From Microbacterium flavum (lineage in GTDB: Bacteria; Actinomycetota; Actinomycetes; Actinomycetales; Microbacteriaceae): 39,746 bases of DNA. The number at the start of each line of letters is the position of its first letter. The stretch's first letter is position 1. The DNA is taken from positions 1 to 39,746 of the forward strand of contig NZ_JAFLHG010000019.1 in assembly GCF_018717645.1 (NCBI RefSeq), written 5' to 3'. A program made the translations under genes and the position numbers. The notes under the pieces were generated by a model. The model saw only the letters and a program-made list of their open reading frames with translations, made no database searches and was not told the DNA's origin. This document shows positions 31,660 to 39,746 of the stretch, in pieces.

Positions 31660-32465
31660 CAGGCGGCCTTTCCCGCGACCCAGGGCGTCACGAGCCGGAT
31701 CAGGAGGCCCACGATCCCGTAGGCCACGAGGGCGAAGACGGCGCACAGGAGGAACACCGACCAGACGCCGGCGGAGTCCAGCTGACCCTGCAGGCGGATG
31801 AGCGTCGGGCCCACGCCCGCCGTGATCGCGCCGAGGTACTCGCCGAGGACGGCGCCGAGGAACGCGGTCGGAACGGCGATCTGCAAGGCGTTGAGGATGG
31901 AGGGGAGTGCCGCGACCAGGCGCACCTTGCGCAGCTGCGTCCAGCGGCCGCCGCCGTAGACGTGCACGACGTCCAGCGCCGCGCGGTCCGCGGAGCTGAA
32001 CCCGAGGATCGAGCCCACGACCGTCGTGAAGACGCAGACGAGCGCCGCGAGGAAGATGGCGGTCGCGGACGGATCGCCGGGGTTCTTGGCGCCGCCGAGG
32101 ACGACCACCGAGATGCCGCCGATCGCGACGATCGGCAGGCAGTAGCTGACCACGGCGATCTGGGTGATCACCGTCTCGGCCTTGGGGAACAGCAGCACGA
32201 CCGTCGCGAGCAGGAGCGCGACCCCGTTGCCCCAGAGGTAGCCGATGCCGGCGGCGGCCAGGGTGGGCGAGAACACGCTCCACGCGCCCGCGATGTTGCC
32301 GTCGACGAACAACCACCGGAACACGGCGAGGGGGGAGGGGACGGGGGAGAACGTCGACCCCTCCGCCGGATGGAAGGCGGTGGCCGAGAAGATCCACCAG
32401 ACGACGATGAGCGTGACGCCGCCGACGAGGCCGGCGAGCCATCCGGGCATCCGCGTACGGGTCAT
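31659..32465 (-). CDS. ABC transporter permease (SsuC/TauC/ThiX type), subunit 1
   Basis: This 268-residue inner-membrane permease has six hydrophobic segments and the coupling motif RAALDVVHVYGGGRWTQLRKVRLVAALP. It pairs with the permease encoded at 30748-31659; most importers of this family use one permease as a homodimer, so the two-gene arrangement is slightly unusual. ATG 32465 overlaps the ATPase stop by one base (TGATG), and its stop overlaps the next gene in the same way. With the ATPase and the lipoprotein it forms a complete importer. Confidence 0.88.
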   Translation of the reverse strand: MTRTRMPGWLAGLVGGVTLIVVWWIFSATAFHPAEGSTFSPVPSPLAVFRWLFVDGNIAGAWSVFSPTLAAAGIGYLWGNGVALLLATVVLLFPKAETVITQIAVVSYCLPIVAIGGISVVVLGGAKNPGDPSATAIFLAALVCVFTTVVGSILGFSSADRAALDVVHVYGGGRWTQLRKVRLVAALPSILNALQIAVPTAFLGAVLGEYLGAITAGVGPTLIRLQGQLDSAGVWSVFLLCAVFALVAYGIVGLLIRLVTPWVAGKAA

Positions 32466-33328
32466 CAGGCTTCCGCTTCGGCTCGTCCGTCCGACCCGAA
32501 CAGCAGCTCGGAGGCCTGGTCGACGTAGGCGTGGAACTCCGGGGTGCGCATGAGGTCGGGAGTGCGGGGGCGGGGCAGGTCGATCTCGATGATCTTCTTG
32601 ACCCGGCCCGGTCGCGGTGACATGACCGCGACGCGGTCGGCGAGGAAGATCGCCTCGCTGATGCCGTGCGTGACGAGCAGCGTCGTGGCGGGCTTCTCCG
32701 TCCAGATGCGCAGGAGCTCGAGGTTGAGGTTCTGCCGTGTCATGTCATCGAGCGCGCCGAAGGGCTCGTCGAGCAGCAGCACCGACGGCTTCAGCACGAG
32801 CGCGCGCGCGATCGACGCCCGCTGGCGCATGCCGCCGGAGAGCTGCGACGGCTTCGCGTTCGCGAAGTCGCCGAGCCCCACGAGGCCGATGAGCTCGTCG
32901 ACGTAGGCCTTGTCGATGCTCTTGCCGGCGACCTCGAACGGGAGCTCGATGTTGCGCCGCACGCTCCGCCACGGCAGGAGCGCATGGTCCTGGAACGCGA
33001 TGCCCAGCTCGCTCTTCGAGCGCAGCTGATCGGGCGTCTCACCGTCGACGAGCGCGACGCCCGTCGACGGCCGCTCGAGCGAGGCGAGGATGCGGAGGAT
33101 GGTCGACTTCCCGCAGCCCGACGGTCCGAGCAGGGCCAGGAACGACCCCTTGTCGGTGTGCAGGTCGGTGTCCTGGAGGGCCGTGAGGCTCTTGCCGCCG
33201 CGCAGGGCGAACGTCTTGGAGAGCCCGGCGATGTGGATGCCGGTGCCCGCGCCCTGCCCTGCCGCCGAGGCGGCCGGGGAGGACGAGGGCACGGCGGCAC
33301 CGGCATCCGTGTTGGTCAGATTCGACAT
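32465..33328 (-). CDS. ABC transporter ATP-binding protein (SsuB/TauB type)
   Basis: This 287-residue ATPase of the importer has Walker [12 protein letters not shown], a Q-loop in [15 protein letters not shown], signature [15 protein letters not shown], Walker [14 protein letters not shown] and a switch His in [16 protein letters not shown]. The first 30 residues are an Ala/Ser/Gly-rich extension before the domain. It starts 9 bp after the stop of the substrate-binding lipoprotein. Subfamily traits point to nitrate/sulfonate/taurine/pyrimidine-precursor importers, which do not predict the cargo. Confidence 0.92.
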   Translation of the reverse strand: MSNLTNTDAGAAVPSSSPAASAAGQGAGTGIHIAGLSKTFALRGGKSLTALQDTDLHTDKGSFLALLGPSGCGKSTILRILASLERPSTGVALVDGETPDQLRSKSELGIAFQDHALLPWRSVRRNIELPFEVAGKSIDKAYVDELIGLVGLGDFANAKPSQLSGGMRQRASIARALVLKPSVLLLDEPFGALDDMTRQNLNLELLRIWTEKPATTLLVTHGISEAIFLADRVAVMSPRPGRVKKIIEIDLPRPRTPDLMRTPEFHAYVDQASELLFGSDGRAEAEA

Positions 33329-33337
33329 GTCGATCCG

Positions 33338-34441
33338 TTACGGCTGGTACTTCACCAGGTCGGGGTTCTCGGCGTAGATCTCGTCGATGATCGACGTGTC
33401 GAACAGCTTGTCGGCGTCGAGCGTCCAGCCGGATGCCTTCAGCGAGGCCAGCGTCTGCGCCTTCAGGTCGTCGGAGATGGTGAACAGGCCGTTCTTCTCG
33501 GTCTCCTCGGTGGAGATGAGCTTCGCCTGCGCCTCGAGACCGGCCTTGACCTTCGCCTTGTCGAGGTCGCCGAAGGTCAGGTCGCCCGCGGCGGCCGACT
33601 GGTTGTAGTGGTCGACGACCTTCGCGACGGTGTCGTCGAGGGGTTCGGTGAAGGTCTTCGTCCAGCCCTTGATCTCGGCCGTGAGGAACGCCTTGACGAG
33701 GTCGCGGTGCTCGGCGAGGTACTGGTCGGTCGTGGCGAAGGCCTCTGCGACGTAGGGCAGCCCGTTGTCGGCATAGGCGAGGTTGGTGACCGGGTAGCCC
33801 TCCATCTCGACCGTGATGGCCTCGTTGGTGAGGTAGGCCATGAACCCATCGACCTCGCCGTTGATGAGAGGGGTGGGATCGAAGTCGACCGGCACGATGG
33901 TCACCTGCGAGGCGTCGATGTCGTTCGCCTTCAGGAGCGCCGCGAAGACGGAGGCGTTCGAGTCCTGCACGCCGATCTTCTTGCCGATGAGGTCCTTCGG
34001 GGTCTTGATGTTCCCGCCGCTCTGCAGCGAGAGGACCGTGAAGGGGTTCTTCTGGAACGTCGTTCCGATGATCTTCAGCGGGGCATCCTGCTCCGCCACG
34101 GCGGCGCCGACGGATGCCGCGTCGCTCAGGGCGAACTGGACCGTCCCGGAGAGGAGCTTGGCGACACCGGTGTCGGGCCCGGCGATGCCGGTCACCGTGC
34201 CGAACCCGGCCTCGTCGTAGAAGCCCTCGTCGTAGGCGTAGTACTCGCCGGCGAACTCCTCGTTCTTGATCCACGAGTACTGCACGCTGATGTCGCCGTA
34301 GTCGGCGGATGTGCCGGAGCCGGAGCCGGAGGCGGCGGGGGTGCTCGACCCGGAGCAGGCGCTCAGGGCGAGGACGGCGACGGCGGCGGCGGCCAGCGCC
34401 GTCCCGATCCGTCCGGCGCGTCGCGATGGTGACGATGTCAT
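33338..34441 (-). CDS. Substrate-binding lipoprotein, NMT1/THI5-like
   Basis: This 367-residue extracytoplasmic solute receptor is anchored as a lipoprotein. The signal peptide ends in the lipobox LSAC with Cys29, followed by a Ser/Gly linker. The two-lobed domain (YSWIKNEEFAGEYYAYDEGFYDEAG; DLIGKKIGVQDSNASVFAALLKAND; DFDPTPLINGEVDGFMAYLTNE) matches the NMT1/THI5 family, whose members bind hydroxymethylpyrimidine, nitrate, sulfonates or related small molecules. The gene sits in the purine island, divergent from the molybdenum hydroxylase operon, with a four-element GlnR-like box between. A purine or other nitrogen heterocycle is therefore a likely ligand (inference). ATG 34441 has a strong AGGAGG ribosome site. 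Confidence 0.88.
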   Translation of the reverse strand: MTSSPSRRAGRIGTALAAAAVAVLALSACSGSSTPAASGSGSGTSADYGDISVQYSWIKNEEFAGEYYAYDEGFYDEAGFGTVTGIAGPDTGVAKLLSGTVQFALSDAASVGAAVAEQDAPLKIIGTTFQKNPFTVLSLQSGGNIKTPKDLIGKKIGVQDSNASVFAALLKANDIDASQVTIVPVDFDPTPLINGEVDGFMAYLTNEAITVEMEGYPVTNLAYADNGLPYVAEAFATTDQYLAEHRDLVKAFLTAEIKGWTKTFTEPLDDTVAKVVDHYNQSAAAGDLTFGDLDKAKVKAGLEAQAKLISTEETEKNGLFTISDDLKAQTLASLKASGWTLDADKLFDTSIIDEIYAENPDLVKYQP

Positions 34442-34567
34442 GGGTGCCTCCTGGTGCGGGTGGTCGATCCTCGTCGGACCGGTCGGGATGCGAAGGTGCG
34501 CGGCGCCGTCGTTCGGGAGTCGGGCGTGCGGTGTCGCACCTGAATGGGTCGACGATAGGGACCGCAC

Positions 34568-34605
34568 GTTTCGCGCAGACGGGTGCTCTGTTTCCCGGCC
34601 GTTAC
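34568..34605 (-). promoter_or_regulatory. Full GlnR-like box, four elements on an 11-bp grid
   Basis: On the minus strand the order is GTAAC (34605-34601), GAAAC (34594-34590), CCCGT (34583-34579) and GAAAC (34572-34568), with exactly six bases between each. This is the a1-b1-a2-b2 layout of actinobacterial GlnR boxes with three of four elements perfect and a2 degenerate. It lies 127 bp upstream of the lipoprotein ATG and 131 bp upstream of the molybdenum hydroxylase operon, so it could serve both. The rest of the 294-bp gap (34442-34735) shows no gene. Confidence 0.7.
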
Positions 34606-34735
34606 GGGCTCTCCCCCGCGCGGAGCCCGGATGAGGTGCGCCGGCGCGCACGCGCACCCCGCAGCCGCGCGGCCCTTTTACATCGCCGACACATCCGTGG
34701 TGTTTGCTGTCCCCACACACGAGGAAGGAGGGGTG

Positions 34736-35533
34736 ATGGACCTGCATACGGTGACCAGCTATCGCGCCGCGCGCACGCCCGCCGACCTCGCCCTCGGCCC
34801 CGGGGAGCACCTCCTCGCCGGCGGAACCTGGCTCTTCTCCGACCCGCAGCCGGATGTCACCGGTCTCGTCGACCTCACGACCATGGGATGGCCCTCCCTC
34901 GAGGACGGCGCGGCGGGGCTCCGGATCGCGGCCACCTGCACGATCGCCGAACTCGCCGCGTATTCGGGCGACTGGCGCGCGCAGCCGCTCTTCTTCCAGA
35001 GCGCGTCGGCGCTCCTCGCGTCGTTCAAGGTCTGGAACGTCGCGACCGTCGGCGGCAACATCTGCCGGGGCTACGCCGCCGCGGCGATGACCTCGCTGTG
35101 CTCCGCTCTGGACGGGGTCGCCGAGGTGTGGATGCCGGACGGCGACGTCTACCGGGTTCCCATCGCCGACCTCGCGACGGGCAACGGCACGACGGCCCTG
35201 CGCCCCGGCGAGGTGCTGCGCGCCGTGGAGCTTCCCGCTCACGCGCTGCGCGCCCGCACCGCGCTGCGCCGGATCGCGCTGGCCGAGCTCGGCCGCTCCG
35301 GCGCCGTCGTGATCGGCCGCGTCGACGAGGGCGGGGCGGCGGTCTTCTCGGTCACCGCCGCCACCCTGAGCCCCGGCATCCTGCGCTACGACGAGCTGCC
35401 GGATGCCGCCGCGCTCCGCGCCGACGTCGAAGGCCTGGGGGGCTACTACACGGACCCGCTCGGCGCCGCCGATTGGCGGCGGCAGGTCGCGGCGGAACTC
35501 GCCGAGGAGATCCGGGCGGAGCTCACCTCATGA
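34736..35533 (+). CDS. Molybdenum hydroxylase FAD subunit (XdhB/CoxM-like)
   Basis: This 265-residue flavin subunit passes electrons from the Fe-S clusters to NAD+ or another acceptor. The two FAD-contact motifs of the CoxM family are present in recognisable form: HLLAGGTWLFSD near residue 25 (AGGT) and NVATVGGNICRGYAAAAMTSLCSALDG (TVGGN). It is about 20 residues shorter than typical CoxM proteins. ATG 34736 follows AGGAGGGG closely; GTG 34733 is a possible alternative one codon earlier. It is coupled by ATGA to the large FeS-Mo gene. In context the enzyme should oxidise hypoxanthine or xanthine to urate. Confidence 0.87.
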   Translation: MDLHTVTSYRAARTPADLALGPGEHLLAGGTWLFSDPQPDVTGLVDLTTMGWPSLEDGAAGLRIAATCTIAELAAYSGDWRAQPLFFQSASALLASFKVWNVATVGGNICRGYAAAAMTSLCSALDGVAEVWMPDGDVYRVPIADLATGNGTTALRPGEVLRAVELPAHALRARTALRRIALAELGRSGAVVIGRVDEGGAAVFSVTAATLSPGILRYDELPDAAALRADVEGLGGYYTDPLGAADWRRQVAAELAEEIRAELTS

Positions 35534-38481
35534 GGTTCGAGGTGAACGGCGCGCCCGTCGACGCCGATCCGGCGCCCGGACAATGCCTGCGCACCCTGCT
35601 GCGTGCGCAGGGTCGTGTCGACGTGAAGCGCGGCTGCGATTCGGGCGACTGCGGCGCGTGCTCCGTGCTCGTCGACGGCGCGCCCGTCCACTCCTGCATC
35701 TTCCCGGCGCAGCGGATCGCGGGGCGATCGGTGACCACCGCCGCCGGCCTCGGCACGCCGGGCGCTCTCTCGCCCATGCAGCAGTCGTTCGTCGACCACT
35801 TCGGGTTCCAGTGCGGATACTGCACAGCGGGCATGATCGTCACCGCATCGACCTTCGACGAGGACGACCTGGACGAGCTGCCTCGCCTGCTCAAAGGGAA
35901 CCTCTGCCGGTGCACCGGCTATCGGTCGATCGGCGACGCCGTCCGGGGCGGCGTCGCGCGGCGCGCCCGGGCCGCGGAGGAGGGCGCGGGGTGCGCCGGG
36001 GCCGGAGCGCCCTCGGGCGGCGGCGCGCAGAACCTCGGCGCGACCGGCATCCCGCCCGCCGAACGCTTCGCGGCCGGGGACGTGATCGGCCGGTCGGTGC
36101 ACCCTCCCGCCGCCGAGCGCGTGGTCGCGGGCCTCGAGCCGTACACGTTCGATGTGGACCTCCGCCCCGACCCCGACGTCGCGACGCGTCCGGAGGACGC
36201 GCGTCCGGCGAGCGACCGCGAATTCGCCGGGGCCCTCGTGCTCCGCGTGCTCGGGTCGCCCCATGCGCACGCCCGCATCACCGCGATCGACACGCGCGCG
36301 GCCGAGGCGCTGCCCGGCGTCGCGCTCGTGCTCGATCACCGCTCCGTCGACACGCCGCGGTTCTCGACGGGCCGGCACGAGCATCGGGAGGACGACCCGG
36401 ACGACACCCTCGTCTTCGACTCGACGGTGCGGTTCGTCGGTCAGCGCGTCGCGGCGGTCGTCGCCGAGACGGCCGCGATCGCCGAGGCCGCCTGCCGTCT
36501 CATCCACATCGAGTACGCGATGCTGCCCGCCGTCTTCGATCCGGAGGAGGCGCGCACCCCCGGGGCGCCCCTGCTGCACCCCGAGCGGACGCCGGACGAT
36601 CGCGTCGACGACGCGGCGCGCAACGTGATCCTCGGCATCCACGAGGGCTTCGGCGACGTCGATGCGGCGCTCGCCGATGCGCACGCGACGGTGACCGGCA
36701 CCTGGCGCACCGGGCGGATGATCCATGCGCAGCTCGAGACGCGTGGCGCGCTCGGGCGGCTGGATGAGACGGGGCGCCTCGTCATCCGCACGAGCTCGCA
36801 GGTCCCGTTCCTCGTGCGCGACGAGCTCGCGCTCCTCCTCGGCCTCGACCGCGACCGCGTGCGCGTGCACACCGCACGGGTCGGCGGCGGGTTCGGCGGC
36901 AAGCAGGAGCTCATGTGCGAGGACCTCGTCGCCCTCGCGGTGCTGCGGACGGGGCTCCCCGTCGCCTACGAGCTGAGCCGGCGCGAGGAGTTCGAGCGGA
37001 CGGCCGTGCGGCATCCGCTGCGCGTCTCCGTCACGCTCGCCGCCGACGCCGATGCGCGCCTGACCGCCATGAAGCTCGACGTGCTCTCGGACACCGGTGC
37101 CTACGGGAACCACTCGCGCGGCGTGCTCTTCCACTCCTGCGCGGAGTCCATGAGTCTCTATGCGTGCCCCGCGAAGCGGCTGGATGCCGAGGTCGTCTAC
37201 ACGAACAACGTCCCGTCGGGGGCGTTCCGCGGCTACGGGCTCGGGCAGGTGATCTTCGCGATCGAGTCCGCCCTGGACGAACTCGCGCTCACGCTCGGCA
37301 TCGATCCCTTCGAGCTGCGGCGCCGCAATGCCGTCCGGCCGGGTGATCCGCTCATGCCGCACCACGAGATCCCCGAGCACGATCTCGTGTGGGGGAGCTA
37401 CGGGCTCGACCAGTGCCTCGACCTCGCGCAGGATGCCCTGGCGCGGGGGAACGGCGTGCGGGCGCCCGACGGGTGGGCGGTCGGGGAGGGGATGGCCGTC
37501 GCGATGATCGCGACGATGGCGCCGTTCGGGCATATCTCGCACGTCACCGTCACGGTCCGGCCCGACGGACGGTACCGCGTGGGAATCGGCACGAGTGAGT
37601 TCGGCAACGGCACGACGACCGTGCACGCCCAGATCGTGGCGACCGATCTCGCGACGAGCCTCGACCGGGTCGACCTGCACCACTCCGACACGGATGCCGC
37701 ACGCCACGACACGGGCGCGTTCGCGTCCGCCGGCATCACGGTCGCGGGGAAGGCGCTGCACGCCGCATCCCTCACCCTCGCCCGCGTCCTGCGCGAAACG
37801 GCGGCCAGGATCACCGGCATGCGGCTCGAGGAATGCCTCCTCGAGCCGGAGGGGGTGCGGGTGGGCGCGCGCGAAGGCGGCGGGGCCTCGCCGGGCGGAC
37901 GGCTGCTGGGTTTCGCCGAGCTGATTGCCGCCGCGCCCGCCGAGTATCGCCACGGCGACGGCATCCGCACCGACGGCAGCGAGCTCGGCGACCAGCGCTC
38001 TCTCGCCTTCAACGTGCACGCCTTCCGGGTCGCCGTCCAGCCCACGACGGGAACCGTCCGCATCCTGCAGTCGGTGCAGGCCGCCGACGCGGGCACCGTG
38101 ATGAACCCCGAGCAGTGCCGCGGCCAGGTCGAGGGGGGCGTCGCTCAGGGCATCGGGTCGGCGCTCTACGAGGAGATCATGGTGGGCCCCGACGGGGCCG
38201 TGCAGAACCCGGCGTTCCGGGTGTACCGCGTGCCCCAGTTCGCCGACATCCCGCCCACCGAGGTGTACTTCGCCGACACGAACGACGATCTCGGACCGTT
38301 CGGCGCCAAGTCGATGAGCGAATCGCCGTTCAATCCCGTGGCGCCCGCCCTCGCGAACGCCGTGCGCCGGGCGATCGGCGTGCGCCCCTACGAGACCCCG
38401 ATGTCGCGCGATCGCGTCTGGCGTCTCGCCGCCGGGCGCACCGAGGCGGAGCGGCGGGAGCCCGCCGCGGGGCGGGAGTGA
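35530..38481 (+). CDS. Molybdenum hydroxylase, fused 2Fe-2S and Mo-cofactor subunits
   Basis: This 983-residue fusion has an N-terminal plant-type [2Fe-2S] domain (C36, C41, C44, C56), then the helical [2Fe-2S] domain (C95, C98, C126, C128 in QCGYCTAGM and LCRCTGY). After a low-complexity linker (about 140-190) comes the molybdopterin-binding subunit. Cofactor and active-site motifs include VGGGFGGKQE, SGAFRGYGLGQ and, near the end, GPFGAKSMSESPFNPVAPA with the catalytic Glu. With the separate FAD subunit and XdhC it forms a xanthine-dehydrogenase-like enzyme. Canonical bacterial XDH fuses FeS to FAD, whereas FeS-Mo fusion recalls aldehyde oxidoreductase (MOP). Xanthine/hypoxanthine as substrate rests on context. 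ATG 35530 overlaps the upstream stop. Confidence 0.88.
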   Translation: MRFEVNGAPVDADPAPGQCLRTLLRAQGRVDVKRGCDSGDCGACSVLVDGAPVHSCIFPAQRIAGRSVTTAAGLGTPGALSPMQQSFVDHFGFQCGYCTAGMIVTASTFDEDDLDELPRLLKGNLCRCTGYRSIGDAVRGGVARRARAAEEGAGCAGAGAPSGGGAQNLGATGIPPAERFAAGDVIGRSVHPPAAERVVAGLEPYTFDVDLRPDPDVATRPEDARPASDREFAGALVLRVLGSPHAHARITAIDTRAAEALPGVALVLDHRSVDTPRFSTGRHEHREDDPDDTLVFDSTVRFVGQRVAAVVAETAAIAEAACRLIHIEYAMLPAVFDPEEARTPGAPLLHPERTPDDRVDDAARNVILGIHEGFGDVDAALADAHATVTGTWRTGRMIHAQLETRGALGRLDETGRLVIRTSSQVPFLVRDELALLLGLDRDRVRVHTARVGGGFGGKQELMCEDLVALAVLRTGLPVAYELSRREEFERTAVRHPLRVSVTLAADADARLTAMKLDVLSDTGAYGNHSRGVLFHSCAESMSLYACPAKRLDAEVVYTNNVPSGAFRGYGLGQVIFAIESALDELALTLGIDPFELRRRNAVRPGDPLMPHHEIPEHDLVWGSYGLDQCLDLAQDALARGNGVRAPDGWAVGEGMAVAMIATMAPFGHISHVTVTVRPDGRYRVGIGTSEFGNGTTTVHAQIVATDLATSLDRVDLHHSDTDAARHDTGAFASAGITVAGKALHAASLTLARVLRETAARITGMRLEECLLEPEGVRVGAREGGGASPGGRLLGFAELIAAAPAEYRHGDGIRTDGSELGDQRSLAFNVHAFRVAVQPTTGTVRILQSVQAADAGTVMNPEQCRGQVEGGVAQGIGSALYEEIMVGPDGAVQNPAFRVYRVPQFADIPPTEVYFADTNDDLGPFGAKSMSESPFNPVAPALANAVRRAIGVRPYETPMSRDRVWRLAAGRTEAERREPAAGRE

Positions 38482-38483
38482 GC

Positions 38484-39575
38484 ATGCGCGAGATCCTCGA
38501 CGATGCGATCCGATGGCTCGCCGACGGCGCGCCGATCGCGATCGCCACCGTCGTCGGCGTCCGCGGCTCCGCGCCTCGCGGGCTCGGAGCCGCCATGGTC
38601 GTCTCCGCCGCAGGCCAGGTGCGCGGCAACGTATCGGGCGGGTGCGTGGAGACGGCCGTGGTCGCCGCCGCCCTCGAGGTGATCGAGACGGGCGTGCCGC
38701 GCGCGGACGCCTACGGCATCCCCGACGATGACCTCTTCGCCGTCGGACTCATGTGCGGGGGGAGCATCGACGTGCTGCTCCGAGCGGTGCGTCCCGGAAC
38801 GCCGGAGGCCGAGGACCTCGCTGCGCTCGCCTCCGGCGAGGCGACCGCCTACGCCCTGTGCGTGCGCGGTCCGCGTCTCGGCGAGGGGCGCGCCCTTCTC
38901 CATGCCGAACGCGGCATATCCCGTGATCCTGCCGCCCGCGCCGCTGCCGATGCCTCTCACGCCGCCGGAGGCGATCGCCCCGCGCTGGTGGGGTACGACG
39001 CCGACGGATGCCGCACCGACGCGCGCCCCGACCGCCAGTACCTCGTCGTTCCCTTCGCCGGACCGCCGCGCCTCGTGATCGTCGGCGCCGTGCAGCAGGC
39101 GGTCGCGCTCGCGCGGCTCGGCGCCGCGACCGGCTGGGCGGTGACCGTCGTGGATCCGCGCGAGGCGTTCACCGCGGCCGAGCGCTTCCCGGGCGCCGAG
39201 GTCGTGGTGGACTGGCCCGACCGGTGGCTTCGCTCCGCGGCGTTGGACGCCCGCAGTGCGGTGTGCATGCTGAGCCACGACGAGCGGATCGACGCCCCCG
39301 CGCTGCAGGTGGCCCTCGACGGACCCGCAGGCTACGTGGGCGCGATGGGCAGTCGCCGGACGCACGATGACCGCATCACGCGGCTGCGCGCCACCGGCGT
39401 CACCGAGGATCAGCTCGAGCGACTGCACTCGCCGATCGGGCTCGACCTCGGTGGCCGGTCGCCCGAGGAGACCGCGCTGTCGATCCTCGCCGAGATCGTC
39501 GCCGTCCGGCACGGTGCGAGCGGGCGGCCGCTCAGCGCCCTGCACGGGCCGATCCACGCGGATGCACCCGCGTGA
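38484..39575 (+). CDS. xdhC: XdhC-type molybdenum cofactor insertion protein
   Basis: This 363-residue XdhC/CoxI family chaperone binds the molybdenum cofactor, aids its sulfuration, and inserts it into molybdenum hydroxylases. It has the N-terminal domain ATVVGVRGSAPRGLGAAMVV, GNVSGGCVETAVVAAA and GLMCGGSIDVLL, then the Rossmann-like C-terminal domain LVIVGAVQQAVALARLGAATGW with YVGAMGSRRTHDDR and GLDLGGRSPEETALSILAE. ATG 38484 has a GGGAG site at a good distance; GTG 38478, overlapping the previous stop, is an alternative. It is followed by an overlapping MocA-like gene. Confidence 0.93.
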   Translation: MREILDDAIRWLADGAPIAIATVVGVRGSAPRGLGAAMVVSAAGQVRGNVSGGCVETAVVAAALEVIETGVPRADAYGIPDDDLFAVGLMCGGSIDVLLRAVRPGTPEAEDLAALASGEATAYALCVRGPRLGEGRALLHAERGISRDPAARAAADASHAAGGDRPALVGYDADGCRTDARPDRQYLVVPFAGPPRLVIVGAVQQAVALARLGAATGWAVTVVDPREAFTAAERFPGAEVVVDWPDRWLRSAALDARSAVCMLSHDERIDAPALQVALDGPAGYVGAMGSRRTHDDRITRLRATGVTEDQLERLHSPIGLDLGGRSPEETALSILAEIVAVRHGASGRPLSALHGPIHADAPA

Positions 39576-39746
39576 GCGGCCCGTGCGGGATCGTGCTCGC
39601 CGCGGGTGCCGGCACGCGCTTCGGCGGCCCGAAGGCGCTCGCCTACGAGTCGCCGGCGCCGAGGGGCGGCGCGGCACCCCCCGGAGCCGCGGAGGACGGG
39701 CCGGGCGCGGCCTCGAGGTCGTGGCTGCTGCGCGCCGTCGCGACCC
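39572..39746 (+). CDS. MocA-like molybdenum cofactor nucleotidyltransferase (5' part only)
   Basis: Only the first 58 codons are in the window. The start GTG (39572) overlaps the xdhC stop as GTGA. The protein begins with the nucleotide-binding motif of NTP transferases, GIVLAAGAGTRFGGPKAL, as in MocA, which adds CMP to molybdopterin for XDH-type enzymes. An insertion rich in Gly, Pro and Ala follows at about residues 28-46, before a helix (SWLLRAV). Its position after xdhC fits cofactor maturation. The rest of the gene lies beyond 39746. Confidence 0.8.
   Translation, partial: MSGPCGIVLAAGAGTRFGGPKALAYESPAPRGGAAPPGAAEDGPGAASRSWLLRAVAT

Noticed and set aside
34309..35529. An open frame continuing more than 400 codons upstream of the FeS-Mo gene
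   Set aside because: It overlaps the FAD subunit gene and has an Arg-rich composition typical of shifted frames in GC-rich DNA. The [2Fe-2S] domain begins exactly at ATG 35530.

Overview
The window comes from a very GC-rich actinobacterium (about 70% GC by eye, many GTG starts, start/stop overlaps in nearly every gene run). The gene content (SufU-type scaffold, LacI regulator with GH13 glucosidase, KimA-like transporter, GlnR-like boxes) and the constant recurrence of the word GGATGC/GCATCC suggest Microbacteriaceae, probably Microbacterium. That assignment is an inference from style and content, not from a marker gene.

Layout. Bases 1-14212 are general metabolism. On the minus strand there is sufS-sufU-ndh, then a KimA-like potassium transporter. 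Next come a VanZ/RDD membrane protein, two paralogous membrane-anchored proteins of unknown function flanking an M20 amidohydrolase, and a lacI-glucosidase pair with a perfect 12-bp palindromic operator. apt and a ParA-like ATPase complete this part. Bases 14396-39746 form one large purine-catabolism island: an NCS2 permease; hpxO (urate hydroxylase); a regulator-uraD-uraH operon; a coupled operon running NCS1 permease, racemase, allantoinase, formamidase-like protein, small ORF, AtzH-amidase fusion, ureidoglycine aminotransferase and allantoate amidohydrolase; a LOG-family hydrolase; an ATZ/TRZ-type deaminase; an ABC importer; and a molybdenum hydroxylase operon (FAD subunit, FeS-Mo fusion, XdhC, MocA-like, cut by the window end).

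Pathway. The genes spell out xanthine -> urate (molybdenum hydroxylase) -> 5-hydroxyisourate (HpxO instead of uricase) -> OHCU (UraH) -> allantoin (UraD) -> allantoate (racemase plus AllB) -> ureidoglycine (AllC) -> oxalurate plus glycine (PucG). The formamidase-like protein and the AtzH-amidase fusion are then placed to take the last carbamoyl/amide nitrogens from oxalurate and oxamate. That last step is inference from comparison with Klebsiella hpxWXYZ.

Regulation. Several control regions of the island carry GTnAC-N6-GAAAC elements on an exact 11-bp grid, the layout of actinobacterial GlnR boxes. Two copies of TGAAG-N6-CTTCA lie between the XRE-cupin regulator and the NCS1 permease and are its likely operators. 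I saw no rRNA, tRNA, CRISPR array, insertion sequence or phage gene. No gene-free stretch exceeds 300 bases.
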